Source of the DNA: Bernardetia sp. ABR2-2B
Lineage (GTDB): Bacteria > Bacteroidota > Bacteroidia > Cytophagales > Bernardetiaceae
Reading direction: 5' to 3'
Length of the DNA: 64,000 nucleotides
NCBI RefSeq assembly: GCF_037126435.1
Contig: NZ_CP147020.1
Location: 2,593,293-2,657,292, forward strand
The notes beneath the pieces were generated by a model that had not been told where the DNA came from, searched no databases, and saw only the letters and a program-made list of their open reading frames with translations. Positions 62,658-64,000 of the stretch are shown here, piece by piece. The number at the start of each line of letters is the position of its first letter. Position 1 is the first letter of the stretch. The translations under genes were made by a program, and so were the position numbers.

Positions 62658-63233
62658 TTCTTCGCTGCTGCTGATTGTACTGGACATGGAGTGCCTGGAG
62701 CAATCGTTAGTGTGATTTGTAATAGTGGACTTAATCGTTCCGTACGAGAATTTGGATTAATTGATACTGGCGAAATCCTTGATAAAACGAAGGAGCTTTT
62801 ACTTAAAGAGTTTGAAAAGAGTGAAGAAGGAATTAGTGACGGCATGGATATAGCATTATGCAAATTGCAAGATAATTTACTCTCTTACTCTGGAGCAAAC
62901 AACCCCCTTTGGATTGTTAGAAATGGAGAATTACTTGAAACTAAGGCTGACAAACAACCCATAGGCAGGTATAGACGAAGCAAGCCATTTAATACACACA
63001 CTATTAGGTTAGAAAAAGGTGACACCATCTATATATTTTCCGACGGCTATCCTGACCAATTTGGAGTGGAAAAAGAAAAGAAATACATGACTCGTAAGTT
63101 CAAGAGTTTCCTTATTTCTATTCAAGCAAATTCAATGGAAGAACAACACAAGCTGCTTGATGAAGAATTTGAAAAATGGAAAGGAAAGCTTGATCAAATA
63201 GATGATGTATGTGTAATTGGAGTAAGAGTTTAA
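62658..63233 (+). pseudogene. 5'-truncated SpoIIE/PP2C phosphatase fragment
   Basis: From about 62658 the frame reads FFAAADCTGHGVPGAIVSV and continues through SDGMDIALC, YSGANNPLWIVRNGEL and IYIFSDGYPDQFGV to a stop at 63233. These are the last two thirds of a PP2C domain, alignable by eye with the phosphatase at 28936-31122. An in-frame stop lies at 62652-62654 and no N-terminus is present. A GTG at 62691 could allow a 180-residue product lacking the first metal-binding segment. Likely nonfunctional. Confidence 0.65.
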
Positions 63234-63341
63234 ACAACTCATTAAATTTCATTTTATTTCTATCATATTAAGTTTATTTGGTACTTTAGCATAGCGACAC
63301 CAACAATTACCCCTTTTCTAAACAACTACAAATCTAATTTA

Positions 63342-64000
63342 GTGCAAACCTCCATTACTCCTACTTTACGTATAAAAAACAAACTCATTTCCCTACAAAA
63401 ACCGATTGTGATGGGGATTTTGAATGTTACACCCGATTCTTTTTATGAAGGTAGCAGAATAAAGACAGACAAAAGTATTCTACAAAAAGCATCTCAAATG
63501 CTAGAAGAAGGAGCTACTATTCTTGATATTGGAGGATACTCTACTCGTCCGAATGCTGACGATATTTCTATTGAAGAAGAAATAAATAGAGTCGTAAATC
63601 CGATTCGTCTCATAAAAAAAGAATTTCCAAATGCTATTATTTCTATCGATACGTTTCGCTCAAAAGTAGCTAGACAAGCTGTAGAAGCAGGTGCAGATTT
63701 GATAAATGATGTATCTGGTGGAAGTTTGGATATTCAGATGTTCGAAACAGTAGCGAGTTTGAATGTCCCTTATATTTTGATGCACATGAGGGGAAATCCT
63801 CAAACAATGAAAACACTAACTAATTATGAAAATATCATTACTGAAATGATGACTTATTTTCAGCAGCGCATCACTACACTAAAATCTTTTGGAGTAGAAG
63901 AAATTATCCTTGATTTGGGTTTTGGATTTGCAAAGACAATAGACCAAAATTACTTTCTATTAAAAAACTTGGCTGTCTTTGAGCAATTAGAATTTCCTAT
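63342..64000 (+). CDS. folP: dihydropteroate synthase, C-terminus cut by window edge
   Basis: FolP joins pABA to the pterin pyrophosphate in folate synthesis. Conserved MGILNVTPDSFYEGS lies near residue 26, GATILDIGGYSTRP follows, then IISIDTFRSKVA, DLINDVSGG and ILMHMRGNP. The likely start is the GTG at 63342, since no ATG precedes the conserved block. The frame is open to the window end, so about a third is missing. It starts about 109 bases after the phosphatase fragment. Confidence 0.93.
   Translation, partial: MQTSITPTLRIKNKLISLQKPIVMGILNVTPDSFYEGSRIKTDKSILQKASQMLEEGATILDIGGYSTRPNADDISIEEEINRVVNPIRLIKKEFPNAIISIDTFRSKVARQAVEAGADLINDVSGGSLDIQMFETVASLNVPYILMHMRGNPQTMKTLTNYENIITEMMTYFQQRITTLKSFGVEEIILDLGFGFAKTIDQNYFLLKNLAVFEQLEFP

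Overview
This window is AT-rich chromosomal DNA from a marine/aquatic-type Bacteroidota, most likely a member of the Cytophagales close to the Bernardetia/Flexibacter group. This is inferred from protein content only. The main clues are a fused LpxC-FabZ, a CAVC-type thioredoxin reductase, a LytTR response regulator, SiaB/SiaC signalling proteins, TonB-carboxy-terminal proteins, a -7 element of the form TAnnTTTG, and many short lipoproteins with 'LxSC' lipoboxes. I see no tRNA, rRNA or CRISPR array. Several genes have TTG or GTG starts.

Layout. 0-16 kb is mostly housekeeping: an M61 peptidase (cut by the window edge), a zinc-ribbon protein, a MoxR ATPase, MazG, LpxD, a TlpA-like thioredoxin, LpxC-FabZ, an M42 peptidase, YraN, glutamate racemase, two lipoproteins with a duplicated leader, and a baeRF-family protein. 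16-19.5 kb holds a leftward four-gene cluster: a TPR protein and three unrecognised proteins that share a GD[IV]T-centred core. 19.7-28.9 kb has two TonB_C proteins, PyrR, an FtsK that stops where the gamma domain should begin, an orphan metal ABC permease and small proteins. 28.9-37 kb carries a 7TM/SpoIIE phosphatase, a LpxH-like phosphoesterase, an AlkB-type hydroxylase and a 1210-residue GMC oxidoreductase fused to an alpha/beta hydrolase with a Cys nucleophile. Divergent from these, 37.8-40.6 kb holds phaE and phaC (class III PHA synthase). 40.7-47.3 kb has two genes sharing a KHWQLF leader, trxB, a TPR protein, an intact IS4-family element with a 9-bp target duplication, and an SGNH esterase. 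47.5-60 kb has an HdrD/B-like iron-sulfur pair, a LytTR regulator, riboflavin synthase, a MORN protein, SiaC/SiaB, CvfB, a 57-residue small ORF, and Mfd. 60-63.3 kb is a rearranged, repeat-rich stretch: 109-bp direct repeats flank a lipoprotein gene, and two 5'-truncated genes abut head to head. The window ends inside folP.

How the genes work together. LpxD, LpxC-FabZ and possibly the LpxH-like enzyme serve lipid A synthesis. PhaE/PhaC make polyhydroxyalkanoate, and the neighbouring AlkB and GMC-hydrolase genes suggest nearby oxidation of an aliphatic or sterol-like substrate (inference). SiaB/SiaC and the SpoIIE phosphatase could form a partner-switching module. Intergenic regions repeatedly carry short palindromes in at least three families, two of them with paired (compensatory) differences between copies.
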